From Paenibacillus sp. KS-LC4 (GTDB lineage: Bacteria; Bacillota; Bacilli; Paenibacillales; Paenibacillaceae), in NCBI RefSeq assembly GCF_036894955.1, contig NZ_CP145905.1, positions 3,056,501 through 3,120,500 on the forward strand: 64,000 bases of DNA, read 5' to 3'. Shown piece by piece: positions 34,233 through 44,168 of the stretch; position 1 is the stretch's first letter, and every line of letters begins with the position of its first letter. The notes beneath the pieces were generated by a model that was not told the DNA's origin, ran no database searches, and saw only the letters and a program-made list of their open reading frames with translations. The position numbers and the translations under genes were made by a program.

Positions 34233-37200
34233 ATGATTAAAAAAATCCGGAGAAAGACACTTGCGGTTTCAATAGCTAGCGCACTTCTGCTGTCTGTTGT
34301 GACTCCAGTGCCATTTTCCACCCCTATTCAGGCAGCTCCGGCAGCTGTCGCTCCAGCACGGGTAACCGCTGATTGGCACAAGACCTATCAGACAATGGAT
34401 GGGGTTGGTGCCGCATATGCGTACACAGATTCCATTCATATGATGCAGCTCGCTACGGCTGGTCATCAGGACACCGTCAGGCATCTGCTGGATCTGACCT
34501 TCAGCGAAAAAGAGGGCACGGGCCACGACATTGTCCGGGTCATCATTGGTGATAACGGAGGCCTCGCCACTACAGGCGCCACCGCAGCCAGCCCGGGGTT
34601 CAATCCTCTAACAGGCTTGCTCGCAGATGTCAGCAACCCTGGTTTCGATATAGAAGGAAATGCCATTCCCATGAGGGGCTCGGCGGGTCAGTATGGTTAT
34701 AAAATAGAAGCTGAAAACCGCTATGCAGACGGCAATACCGACAGCATCTGGCCTGTTGAGCCTGAACATGCTCCAGGCACGCTAGTACCGGTGCAAGATT
34801 TCGTCTGGGATTATCCGTCATGGAATCAGCCAATTGGCAATGATGATGGAGGACCGACCAATCTCCTTAGCGCACCAGGGGAAAATCCTGTTGTCATTAA
34901 AAGCTCCCCTCGTACCCGTAAAGAGCTGTTCGATTTCGATCAGGTCTGGACTATGCGTCAGGCGATGCAGTACGGCGTCAAGCAATTTTACGCTTGTACG
35001 TGGACCGTACCTTACTGGATGAGCCAATCCTCGACCAATTCACCGAGCAAAATCGTACGTGGCGACACGGCTACCATAAACGGTAAACAGGTAAAAATTT
35101 ACTATCAGGCTTATGCAGATTATCTCGTTCAGTATATTCGGGGAATGTGGGAGCAATGGGGAATTCCGATCACGCACATCAATCCCTTTAACGAGGTTGA
35201 TCTTGCAGGCGGAACAGCTTCTTATGTAACAGAGCTAATTAATGGTTATATCGGTCCTACCTTGAAAAAATCGATGCAGCCAGGCGGAGCCCTTTATGAT
35301 ATTCAAAACCCGGACGGAAAGCTTATTGACTTTATTCCTCAGCTTGCTGCCGTGGACGGAACCAATCTCAGCGCCTCACTTAGCAGAGGCGGCGAAGTGT
35401 TCTCTCAAACCGACCCTGACAATGCATTGGACAAAAATCCGTATCTCGACCTGTTTACCACCCATTTGTATGGTACGGTCGGCATAGGGACGGATGAAAG
35501 CAAACTGTATCATACAGGAGACTTTTCGCAAAGCCCTTTGGATTATACAAAGGATGGGAGCAAGTATCCCGAATACCTGACCAAGTATAAGCTGTGGCAG
35601 GCTGAGTTTATGAATCAGGATACCGCAGATGGATCAGCCGGGGCATATACGCAGCGGTACGGCAATCAGAATATTAATGATGCTGTGCGCTGGTCTAATC
35701 TAATGACCAATATGTTCACCAGCACCCCCGGCTTTAACGGCTTCGTCTGGTGGAGCATGTGGGATAGTAACGGAGTGGACGGCTCTGACCTCATACGCTT
35801 CGCCACTACCAATTCTCAACAGGAGCCGGGACGTATCAGTACGTTAACTGGCGAATATCGTATATTCAAGCGCTTCTACGGCTACGGACATTTCTCCCGG
35901 TTTATGAATCCCGGCGATGTTCGTTTTGAGGTTACACGTGTTCCCGCAGCGGATATTAATGTTATTGGGTTCAAGAACCAGCTTACCAATGATTACTCAA
36001 TCACAGTTTCCAATGCCAAAAATGATGACAGCATCCAGCCGCTTGAATTCAGCCTGAAGGACTTCCCGGCAGGCACTGAAAGTGTAACCGTATTTCGTAC
36101 TTCAGGTAGCGAAAATCAGAAGAGGCTGGGAACGATTCCCGTAACGAACGGCAAGCTCGTTATCGACATCCCGTCCGCAAGCATCGTCACGATCGTTCCG
36201 TCTGAGGGTACTTTTGCCACCTATAAGGGTCTTGACGGTGAACGCGACATATTTTCCACTCTTGAGGCGGAGGGAAATGATAACGGCGTATCTGGCGACA
36301 GCACAGGAAATGCCGGCCGCACAGGCGAGGCAGTGACGCTCGGAGACGGTGATTATTTGGCCTATAAAAACCTGAACTTCGCAGATGGCTCCGCCAACGG
36401 CGGTGTTGTTCGCAGACACCTGCTCTATCTGACGGCCCAGGCAAAGTCAGCTCAAGGAGGAAAGCTTACCGCTTATGTACTTCCGGTAGGAACCGCTGTT
36501 AGCAGCAATGCAGATGTTCTGTCCAAAGGTACGCGTGTAGCTGAAATTTCAGTGCCAGCCAATGACGCATACAGTAAATTCCAGTCGATGGTCGATACGG
36601 GCGATCTTAGCGCCTATGGCCATAAGGATCTGTATATTGCTGCCGAAGCAAGCGGATCTAATGGTGCGATTACTATTGACCGTTTCTTGTTCGGAGCCAA
36701 TGATTCCGACTGGAGTGTTGCCGCTAATAACTCGACAGTATCCATACCAGGGAACCTATTGTTAAATGGAGATTTTGATACCGCAACGTCCTCCAATACC
36801 GATAATTGGTCCACAGGACGTTACAATAATGGAAGCTTTGAAACGGTTGTGAATGGACCTGTGTTAACTGCGGATACCATTCAGAGCTACTCGGGCCTTT
36901 CCCGTTACCTTAAAAACAGCGCGACCTCGCGGGTTGCCGGTGCTGGGAAAATATCGAGCCGCATGGATTCCGCGCAGCAATATGACGGGATGTGGCAGGA
37001 TGTTACCGGAAAACTGAACAAGGGCGAGAGCTACAACTTTAAGGGCTATTTCCTCTCTATGATGAGTCGGCCTGAGAGCTATGATGTCGCAGCGGAAAAT
37101 CCGGGTGACGTGGAAGTTGCACTTGTATATTACGACAAGAACGGTAATCAGCTAGGTTTGACCGAGGTTAATGGCCGCGATATGCCTGAACCATATGTAG

Positions 37201-40200
37201 CGCGTGAGGCTGGTGATCCCGCTTATTGGAGCAACGGCAAGTTTATTGGGCGCATCCTTGAAGGCGGGCCGCTCACTCTAAGCTCTTTCCAGCCGGTTGA
37301 CGTGTTGGTTGCAGACTGGCATGAGACGCCTAATCGGCCGTTTACTTATGATGAACCGGCAGGTACTGCGAAAGTGATTTTAGCGGTGTATGCAAAGGAT
37401 GCCAACATCCTGTATGCCGATCAGCTGTCGCTGACTCCTGAGCTTGTCGCTTCATACAGTATTTTTATAGACGGGATTCAGCCAGCTAATTTTGAGGCTG
37501 CCAGACATGATTACGCCTATACGGTGTCCGGCAGTGTCATACCGAAAGTGACGGCAGTTTCTAATGATCCTGCTGAAATCATTAGCATTTCGCAGGCGGC
37601 CAGTACACAAGGAACCGCAGTTGTCCGGTTTATTAAAGGCGAAAACGTTAAGTCATATAAAATCTCCTTCAGTACGAATGAAATGATAGATTTTTCCAAT
37701 GGTCTTCCAGTAGATTGGGATGTCATAAATCCGGCGGAGCCGCAAAACGCATTAAGCTATAGCGCTGAGGGTGCGACGATCAAGACGTTGAAGGGCGATA
37801 CGGATTATCCCAACAGCCATAATATGCTGCAATTTCCGGGTTCAGCTGAAGGCAACTGGACGCTGACGGCGAAGCTTACCGTAGATAAGCCGCTTAATGA
37901 TTCTTCAATGGGGGAGAACTCCCAAGTTGGGTTTGGCATCAGCCGGACATCTAGCGGTGAGTTTTATAGAATAAATGCGCGCAAGGTAAGCACCAATATC
38001 AAAGTGAATAATTCAGGCAAAACAGGCAATACCCCATTTACCAACAATACCAATCAGACCAATTTGAGCGGTACAAACTATTTTCTGCGAATGGTAAAGG
38101 AAGGAAATGTCGTACAAGGGTATTTTTCGACGAATAGCGGCACCACCTGGACGACAATGGGCAGTCCGTCAACTTATACCCCGGAATTTTTCAAGGATGC
38201 AAAGGTTCAATTGTATGGAACTAATGTCAGTGCCGCGACCGACTTCAAAGTGACCTTCTCGAGCGTGACACTAATGAAAACATTAGGGGAATCCGGCGAA
38301 CGGAGTGAGGATCAACTTGCTGTAGAAAAAGCAGCCGCGCTAATCGGCAACCAGCTTACGGTTCCCAATGCTGCTGGTGATGACGCAGCTGCGCTGAAGC
38401 TCAAAGCACAAGAATACCTCAATAACAAGGAAGAGCTGAAGGCGCTTGGAGTGACCACAGCACTTTTTTATCAGAACGGTGGCTTTACGCTCATTATAAC
38501 GAAAGGTAGCGCAAGCGTATCAATTAACCCGCTTACCATTGTGGCCGGTATGAAAGCTACAAGGGATTTTGAGGATCAAACGGTGCAAGGCTTTCAGCCA
38601 AAGGGTAGTGCTAGCGTGATGCTTACGGCTACCAACGAGGCCAACCATACTGAAGGAGGAGCGTATTCCCTCAAAGTAACTGGCAGAACCGCCAATTCGG
38701 ACGGCCCGTCCGTTCATTTGAAGGACGCTGTCAAAATCGGCAATGAGTACAAAGCTACTGTATGGGTGAAGCTGATTGACCCGGCAAGTGCTCAATTGAA
38801 GCTTACAGCACTGGTTAATGCCCCAACTCCTTATTACATTAGTCTGTCAACTCAGAACGTCAGTAAAAATGGAGGGTGGGTCAAGCTGGAAGGCACCTAC
38901 CGTTATTTGCACAATGATGTCACTCTATATGTAGAAAGCCCTAACAGTGCTGCGGCATCGTATTATATTGATGATTTCAGCTTTGAAGATACAGCGCTGC
39001 AAAATATTGTACCTCTTAAAGATGTCTATAAGAGTGACTTCCTGCTTGGAAATGTACCGGGCAATAATGACATTACCCCGGGCAACGGACAAAATGCCTT
39101 CTTTAACTATCATTTTAACAGTGTGACCTTTGGCAATGAGATGAAGCCGGATGCGTTGCAGAGAAACAAGGGTACCTTTACATTTGCGAGATCTGATGAA
39201 ATGACAGCAAAGTCTCAGGCTATGGGAATGAAAGTACACGGACATGTACTGGTATGGCACAGTCAGACTCCGGCATGGTTTACACAGCAAGTGGATGCAG
39301 CGGGCAATGCACGTAAGGATCAGGCAGGCAACCCGATCTATCTCAGCCGCGATGAGGCACTCGCGAATATGAGAACCCACATCCAAACGGTAATGGAACA
39401 CTTTGGGGATAAGGTTATCTCGTGGGATGTCGTCAATGAAGCCATGCAGGATGGGCCGCCAGCTGTTGCTGACTGGAAGGACGCGCTCCGGCAGTCCCCT
39501 TGGTACTACTCCGTAGGTCCTGACTTTGTGGAGCAAGCATTTATTGCGGCAAGGGAAGTGCTGATTAAACACCCGGAATGGAACGATATCAAGCTGTATT
39601 ACAATGATTTCAATGACGAGTTTCCAGAGAAGCGAGATGCCATCTATGACATGGTGAAAGAAATGAATGATCGTTATGCGCTGACTCATCCCGGAGAGCT
39701 GCTGGTTGACGGAATTGGACTGCAATCGCATTACGACATGCGAACTAAGCCTGCCAATGTGGAAGCGGCAATTGTCAAATATGCTTCCCTAGGTGTTGAA
39801 ATCTCCATAAGCGAACTGGATGTTCTTGCTGGAATGAATGCATCCCTTTCTGCTGAGTGGGCGGAGAAGCAGGCTAATCTCTATGCCCAATTGTTCCAGA
39901 TTTATAAGAAGCATGCCGATAAAATTGCACGTGTCACCATTTGGGGCTATACGGACAGCTCCAGTTGGAGAGCCAGCCAAAATCCACTGCCTTTCGTTAG
40001 TTCTCTGGCACCGAAGCCAGCATATTATGCCATTATTAATCCGGAAAAATATTTGGCCGAGCATCCGCTCTACAGCGCACCCGAAACCAAGAGCTCTACT
40101 GCGCTGTATGGTACGCCGGACATTGATGGAACCATTGATGACATCTGGAAGGATGCCGCCGAGATCCAAATCGACAACCATCTCATGATATCGTCCGCCA

Positions 40201-42236
40201 CATCTGGAACAGCCAAAACACTGTGGGACGATGAAAACCTGTATGTGCTGTTTCAGGTGAAGGATACGCAGCTAAGCAAAGACAACACGGATAAAACTAA
40301 GCAGGACTCAGTCGAAGCCTATGTGGACGAGGATCGCATCAATGCCTGGCCATACCGAGAAGATGATGGACAATACCGGGTCAATTTTGCCGGTGATCAG
40401 TCCTTCAAGTTTCTCAGTAATTCGACACCAGCCGTTTCTCCCGGATTTAAATCGGCGGCAGTAACAGCTGGAACGGAATATACGGTGGAGATGAAAATTC
40501 CGTTCAAAACGATCACCCCGGTAAACGGGACACAAATTCGGTTCGATGCACAAGTAAACGATGCAACGGGAGCGAATCTGGTCGGCGTGGCGACCTGGAA
40601 TGATTTGCTGGGCAGAGCCTCAAAGTCGACTGAGGTGTTCGGCAGCCTCACCCTTATCGGCAAAGGAGATCAGGCTCCGCCGACTTGGGCAGGAGGCAGC
40701 AAGCTGGAAGCTAATGATGTAACCTCCACCGGAGTCACCTTGTCTTGGCCGGCAGCTGCGGATAATCTGGGAGTCATCGGTTACCGAATCTACAACGGTG
40801 TCGATGAAGTACCTGTTACCGTAACGGTTGGTGAATCTAGTGAAACGGTGAAGGTAGATGGACATCATCATCAGTTGTCCGGATTGATGCCAAATACGCA
40901 ATATACCTTTAAGGTGGAAGCAGGAGATGCTGCTGGCAGCTGGAGCACAGATGGACCTTCCGTTTCGGTGACTACACTGCCGACTTCAGACACCACGCCA
41001 CCGTTTTGGGCAGAAGGAAGTATGCTCAAAGCCTCCAATATTACGAGTGAGGGGCTGACCTTGACATGGTCGGCGACGGCAGCGGATGATAGCGGTGTTG
41101 CTGGTTATCGGATCACAAATGGAGTGGATAACAAGTCCATTACGGTTACAGATGCCGTATATACGCCATCCGTAACCGGGTCTGTATACAGTCATCAAGT
41201 AACGGGATTAACGCCGAATACGCAATATACGTTTAAGGTTGAGGCCGGAGATACAGGAGGGAATTGGAGTACCGACGGACCATCTGTTACAGCAACCACC
41301 TTGCACGCTTCTGATACTACCCTGCCGTCATGGTCTGAGGGAAGCAAGCTTGAAGCCTCTCAAATAACGGCGTCCGGACTTGCCTTGACATGGGCAGGGG
41401 CTACAGATGATATAGCAGTCACGGCTTATAAGATTTACCGCGGACAGGAGGAGATCGCGACGCTGCCAGGAACGGCGCATAGGTACGAGGTGACCGGACT
41501 TGCGGCGGGCACAGGGTATGCGTTCTCGGTGCAGGCAGGTGATGCGGCAGGAAATTGGAGTATGAACGGTCCAAGCACCCGTGTAACTACGCTTAGCAAT
41601 AGCGGGGGGCCGGCAGTGCCGACACCAGCAGCAACTCCGACACCTATACCTACGCCTACTGTAACACCTACGCCGACACAAGTGCCGGCAAGTCATTTTA
41701 AAGATATGGGCAGCAAATACAACTGGGCTTCTGAAGCGATTGATGCGCTGTATGCAAAGGGCATTATTAAAGGAACCTCCGAAACGACCTTTAGTCCGGA
41801 GAAAAACATGACGAGAGCCGATTTTGTATTGCTGCTGGTGCGGGCTCTGGGCCTTGATGCACAAGCTGATACCCATTTTGCAGATGTAAGCGAAGGAGCA
41901 TACTACTATGGAGCCCTCAGTATTGCTAAGAAGCTGGAAATTATCCAAGGACTGGACGGAAACAACTTTAATCCGAAGGGGGAAATCTCAAGGCAGGATA
42001 TGATGGTTATGGCAGCCAGAGCGTTAAAGGCGGTGAATAGGTTAACTGCCAGCGGCAGCACTGGAGATTTAAGCCGCTATACCGATGGAACAAAGGTTGC
42101 CAATTACGCCATCGACAGTATAGCAGCCCTGGTCAAGGAAGGAATTATTCAAGGAGATGGAAAATCCCTCCATCCAACTGGAACAGCTACGCGAGCGGAA
42201 GCGGCAGTAATCATTTACAGAATTTACAGAGAGTAA
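34233..42236 (+). CDS. Giant cell-surface xylanase: GH30, CBM modules, CBM22, GH10, CBM9, 3x FN3, 3x SLH
   Basis: A 2667-residue secreted enzyme. A signal peptide (about 1-34) is followed by a GH30-type catalytic region to about 655, with proposed acid/base Glu321 (NPFNEVD) and nucleophile Glu458 (LWQAEFMN). Residues 656-832 look like a CBM6-type module, 842-1075 like a CBM4/22-type sandwich and 1150-1350 like a DUF1349/LamG-type sandwich. A CBM22-like module (1440-1590) leads to GH10 (1592-1940) with acid/base Glu1736 (DVVNEAM) and nucleophile Glu1861 (ISELDV). CBM9 (about 1952-2146), three FN3 domains (2148-2455), a Pro-Thr linker (2460-2486) and three SLH repeats (2488-2667) follow. It should cut xylan at two kinds of site while held on the S-layer. 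The N-terminal family and the middle modules are less certain than GH10, CBM9 and SLH. Confidence 0.93.
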   Translation: MIKKIRRKTLAVSIASALLLSVVTPVPFSTPIQAAPAAVAPARVTADWHKTYQTMDGVGAAYAYTDSIHMMQLATAGHQDTVRHLLDLTFSEKEGTGHDIVRVIIGDNGGLATTGATAASPGFNPLTGLLADVSNPGFDIEGNAIPMRGSAGQYGYKIEAENRYADGNTDSIWPVEPEHAPGTLVPVQDFVWDYPSWNQPIGNDDGGPTNLLSAPGENPVVIKSSPRTRKELFDFDQVWTMRQAMQYGVKQFYACTWTVPYWMSQSSTNSPSKIVRGDTATINGKQVKIYYQAYADYLVQYIRGMWEQWGIPITHINPFNEVDLAGGTASYVTELINGYIGPTLKKSMQPGGALYDIQNPDGKLIDFIPQLAAVDGTNLSASLSRGGEVFSQTDPDNALDKNPYLDLFTTHLYGTVGIGTDESKLYHTGDFSQSPLDYTKDGSKYPEYLTKYKLWQAEFMNQDTADGSAGAYTQRYGNQNINDAVRWSNLMTNMFTSTPGFNGFVWWSMWDSNGVDGSDLIRFATTNSQQEPGRISTLTGEYRIFKRFYGYGHFSRFMNPGDVRFEVTRVPAADINVIGFKNQLTNDYSITVSNAKNDDSIQPLEFSLKDFPAGTESVTVFRTSGSENQKRLGTIPVTNGKLVIDIPSASIVTIVPSEGTFATYKGLDGERDIFSTLEAEGNDNGVSGDSTGNAGRTGEAVTLGDGDYLAYKNLNFADGSANGGVVRRHLLYLTAQAKSAQGGKLTAYVLPVGTAVSSNADVLSKGTRVAEISVPANDAYSKFQSMVDTGDLSAYGHKDLYIAAEASGSNGAITIDRFLFGANDSDWSVAANNSTVSIPGNLLLNGDFDTATSSNTDNWSTGRYNNGSFETVVNGPVLTADTIQSYSGLSRYLKNSATSRVAGAGKISSRMDSAQQYDGMWQDVTGKLNKGESYNFKGYFLSMMSRPESYDVAAENPGDVEVALVYYDKNGNQLGLTEVNGRDMPEPYVAREAGDPAYWSNGKFIGRILEGGPLTLSSFQPVDVLVADWHETPNRPFTYDEPAGTAKVILAVYAKDANILYADQLSLTPELVASYSIFIDGIQPANFEAARHDYAYTVSGSVIPKVTAVSNDPAEIISISQAASTQGTAVVRFIKGENVKSYKISFSTNEMIDFSNGLPVDWDVINPAEPQNALSYSAEGATIKTLKGDTDYPNSHNMLQFPGSAEGNWTLTAKLTVDKPLNDSSMGENSQVGFGISRTSSGEFYRINARKVSTNIKVNNSGKTGNTPFTNNTNQTNLSGTNYFLRMVKEGNVVQGYFSTNSGTTWTTMGSPSTYTPEFFKDAKVQLYGTNVSAATDFKVTFSSVTLMKTLGESGERSEDQLAVEKAAALIGNQLTVPNAAGDDAAALKLKAQEYLNNKEELKALGVTTALFYQNGGFTLIITKGSASVSINPLTIVAGMKATRDFEDQTVQGFQPKGSASVMLTATNEANHTEGGAYSLKVTGRTANSDGPSVHLKDAVKIGNEYKATVWVKLIDPASAQLKLTALVNAPTPYYISLSTQNVSKNGGWVKLEGTYRYLHNDVTLYVESPNSAAASYYIDDFSFEDTALQNIVPLKDVYKSDFLLGNVPGNNDITPGNGQNAFFNYHFNSVTFGNEMKPDALQRNKGTFTFARSDEMTAKSQAMGMKVHGHVLVWHSQTPAWFTQQVDAAGNARKDQAGNPIYLSRDEALANMRTHIQTVMEHFGDKVISWDVVNEAMQDGPPAVADWKDALRQSPWYYSVGPDFVEQAFIAAREVLIKHPEWNDIKLYYNDFNDEFPEKRDAIYDMVKEMNDRYALTHPGELLVDGIGLQSHYDMRTKPANVEAAIVKYASLGVEISISELDVLAGMNASLSAEWAEKQANLYAQLFQIYKKHADKIARVTIWGYTDSSSWRASQNPLPFVSSLAPKPAYYAIINPEKYLAEHPLYSAPETKSSTALYGTPDIDGTIDDIWKDAAEIQIDNHLMISSATSGTAKTLWDDENLYVLFQVKDTQLSKDNTDKTKQDSVEAYVDEDRINAWPYREDDGQYRVNFAGDQSFKFLSNSTPAVSPGFKSAAVTAGTEYTVEMKIPFKTITPVNGTQIRFDAQVNDATGANLVGVATWNDLLGRASKSTEVFGSLTLIGKGDQAPPTWAGGSKLEANDVTSTGVTLSWPAAADNLGVIGYRIYNGVDEVPVTVTVGESSETVKVDGHHHQLSGLMPNTQYTFKVEAGDAAGSWSTDGPSVSVTTLPTSDTTPPFWAEGSMLKASNITSEGLTLTWSATAADDSGVAGYRITNGVDNKSITVTDAVYTPSVTGSVYSHQVTGLTPNTQYTFKVEAGDTGGNWSTDGPSVTATTLHASDTTLPSWSEGSKLEASQITASGLALTWAGATDDIAVTAYKIYRGQEEIATLPGTAHRYEVTGLAAGTGYAFSVQAGDAAGNWSMNGPSTRVTTLSNSGGPAVPTPAATPTPIPTPTVTPTPTQVPASHFKDMGSKYNWASEAIDALYAKGIIKGTSETTFSPEKNMTRADFVLLLVRALGLDAQADTHFADVSEGAYYYGALSIAKKLEIIQGLDGNNFNPKGEISRQDMMVMAARALKAVNRLTASGSTGDLSRYTDGTKVANYAIDSIAALVKEGIIQGDGKSLHPTGTATRAEAAVIIYRIYRE

Positions 42237-42268
42237 GCTGGAAGCGCAAGTCTTCCCAATAATACGAA

Positions 42269-42314
42269 ACAAGAGAGAAGGGGGCTGCTGAGGCTTCCTT
42301 CTCTTTTGTTTTCT
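42269..42314 (+). terminator. Terminator after the giant xylanase gene
   Basis: ACAAGAGAGAAGG (42269-42281) pairs with CCTTCTCTTTTGT (42297-42309) with one G-T pair and is followed by a short T run. Confidence 0.8.
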
Positions 42315-42595
42315 AGCTTCGGGAGAAGAGTATTTCTGGAATGTTGCGGAATGTGGCAGCTTGGAAATAGTTAGAAAAATGAATGTTTAGGTTAGTGTTT
42401 TACATTTATTTGTTTATTTTTTTGTGAGCTTTAACTTAGAATAGGAGAGAGTCATACAGATAGGGGAGAAATGAGTAGTGAATAAGATCGGTTTCAATCA
42501 TCCCGACGGAAAATGAGCGAAAGCGTTGCCTATCGGCAAGCTTGAAGGGTTGCCGTTTATCCAGTAGAGAAATATATCCTTAGGAGGTTTTATCA
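42315..42595 (+). other. Leader region of the GH43 gene
   Basis: No gene is seen. A T-rich stretch lies at 42400-42430. Near 42526-42555, TTGCC, GGCAA and TTGCCG occur in series, so the middle GGCAA can pair with either flank, giving two exclusive small hairpins. The GGAGG ribosome site for GTG 42596 follows. Confidence 0.4.
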
Positions 42596-44107
42596 GTGAA
42601 TGCCATTATAACTAATCCTATCATGTGGTCAGATGTTCCGGATGTTGACGTCATTCGGGTTGGTTCCGAGTTCTATATGATTAGCACCAGTATGCATGCG
42701 ATGCCAGGCTGCCCGATTATGAAATCAGTCAACTTGAAAGATTGGGAAATTGTAAATTATGTATACGATACCTTGGAGGATAACGATGCCCATCGGCTGC
42801 TGAACGGAGAAGATATATATGGCAAAGGCTCGTGGGCTGCATCCCTTCGTTACAAGGAGGGGGTATTTTACGTTTGTTTTTCATCCAATGACATGAACCG
42901 GCTTTACATTTACCGTACAACTGATATTGAACATGGAATATGGGAGCGTTCGGTGATACCAAATCTTTACCATGACCCGGGATTTCTGCTCGATGACGAT
43001 GGCCGCAATTATATCATCTACGGCAATGGCGATATTCGTATTAAAGAGCTTACGGAAGATCTTACGGCTATGAAGCCGGGTGGAGTCGATCAACTGCTGC
43101 TCGAAGGAGAACGGACGGACATAGGTTTGCGGATCGAAGGCTGCCATGCGTATAAGCTGAACGGCTATTATTACTTGTTTTTTATTGAATGGCCAAAAAC
43201 CGGAAATAAGCGCAGACGTCAAATAGGTTACCGTTCGCGTGAGCTTCTAGGTCCCTATGAGCGAAAGATCATTCTGGATGATGACATGGGCTATTATAAT
43301 AACGGTTTAGCACAAGGGGGAATTGTCGATACGCCGGATCACGAATGGTATGCAGTACTGTTCCAGGATCGTGATGCGGTAGGTCGGGTTCCCTGCGTGC
43401 TTCCCATGAGGTGGGAGAACGACTGGCCTGTAATCGGGGATAACGGTACAGCCGCTCATGTAGTTATGACGAAGCTTCCCGTTGTGGAACCGAAGCCGCT
43501 TGTTATCAGTGATGAATTTGACTATACAACGGACAGGCTTGCCCTGAACTGGCAGTGGAACCATAATCCTGAGAACAGCCTTTGGTCTGTTACGGAGCGG
43601 CCTAGCTATTTGCGGCTCAAAACCGGCCAAATCGCAGAGGGCATTTTGCAGGCTCGCAATACGCTGACGCAGCGAACGGAGGGACCGGCGTGCAGTGTGG
43701 AGACCGTGCTGGAGATTTCCGGCATGCAGCCCGGCGACCGGGCCGGAATGGTGGCGCTGCAAAATGGTTTTGGTACTGTTGGGATTGCAGCCGGTGAGCA
43801 AGGACAGTTCCGTATTGTTATGTGTATTAACAGCGGTGACGGACAAGAGGATACGGTGGAAAGCGTTGTGTTCACGGGTGAAAAGGTTTATTTAAAAGTT
43901 GATTTTAATTTTAAGGACAGCCTCGATCAAGCAAGCTTCTATTATTCTGAAGATGGGATAGCGTGGAAGCCGATTGGCCAGACGCTGCAAATGAAATACA
44001 CGCTGGATCATTTTATGGGATACAGAATTGGCTTATTTAACTATGCGACCCTTCAGTCCGGCGGTTATGCCGATTTTGATTATTTTCATTTTAATAGACA
44101 AAATTAG
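42596..44107 (+). CDS. GH43 beta-xylosidase/arabinofuranosidase, cytoplasmic
   Basis: A 503-residue glycoside hydrolase of family 43. The N-terminal five-bladed propeller starts NPIMWSDVPDVDVIRVGSEFYM, which carries the general-base Asp. Further conserved parts are HDPGFLLDDDG (second Asp) and RIEGCHAYKLNGYYYLF (acid Glu). From about residue 300 a C-terminal beta-sandwich follows, like the GH43 C2 domain. There is no signal peptide, so it acts on imported xylo- or arabinoxylo-oligosaccharides. The start is GTG 42596 after AGGAGG. Regulator 2 follows directly with no visible terminator. Confidence 0.92.
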   Translation: MNAIITNPIMWSDVPDVDVIRVGSEFYMISTSMHAMPGCPIMKSVNLKDWEIVNYVYDTLEDNDAHRLLNGEDIYGKGSWAASLRYKEGVFYVCFSSNDMNRLYIYRTTDIEHGIWERSVIPNLYHDPGFLLDDDGRNYIIYGNGDIRIKELTEDLTAMKPGGVDQLLLEGERTDIGLRIEGCHAYKLNGYYYLFFIEWPKTGNKRRRQIGYRSRELLGPYERKIILDDDMGYYNNGLAQGGIVDTPDHEWYAVLFQDRDAVGRVPCVLPMRWENDWPVIGDNGTAAHVVMTKLPVVEPKPLVISDEFDYTTDRLALNWQWNHNPENSLWSVTERPSYLRLKTGQIAEGILQARNTLTQRTEGPACSVETVLEISGMQPGDRAGMVALQNGFGTVGIAAGEQGQFRIVMCINSGDGQEDTVESVVFTGEKVYLKVDFNFKDSLDQASFYYSEDGIAWKPIGQTLQMKYTLDHFMGYRIGLFNYATLQSGGYADFDYFHFNRQN

Positions 44108-44168
44108 GCCGAATGGTGATGAATGCAGAAAGTGTTTGAAATGAATTTAAGTATGGGAGTGAGATTTT

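Noticed and set aside
38925..39731. Long antisense open frame (268 codons) inside the GH10 region
   Set aside because: It lies opposite a clearly coding domain, has no ribosome site and reads like a reverse-strand shadow.
41328..41948. Minus-strand frame of 206 codons opposite the FN3/SLH region
   Set aside because: Composition is that of a shadow of the repetitive Pro-Thr and FN3 coding sequence.
42518..42531. cre-like CGAAAGCGTTGCCT before GH43
   Set aside because: First and last positions do not fit the consensus; more likely part of the small hairpin sequence.
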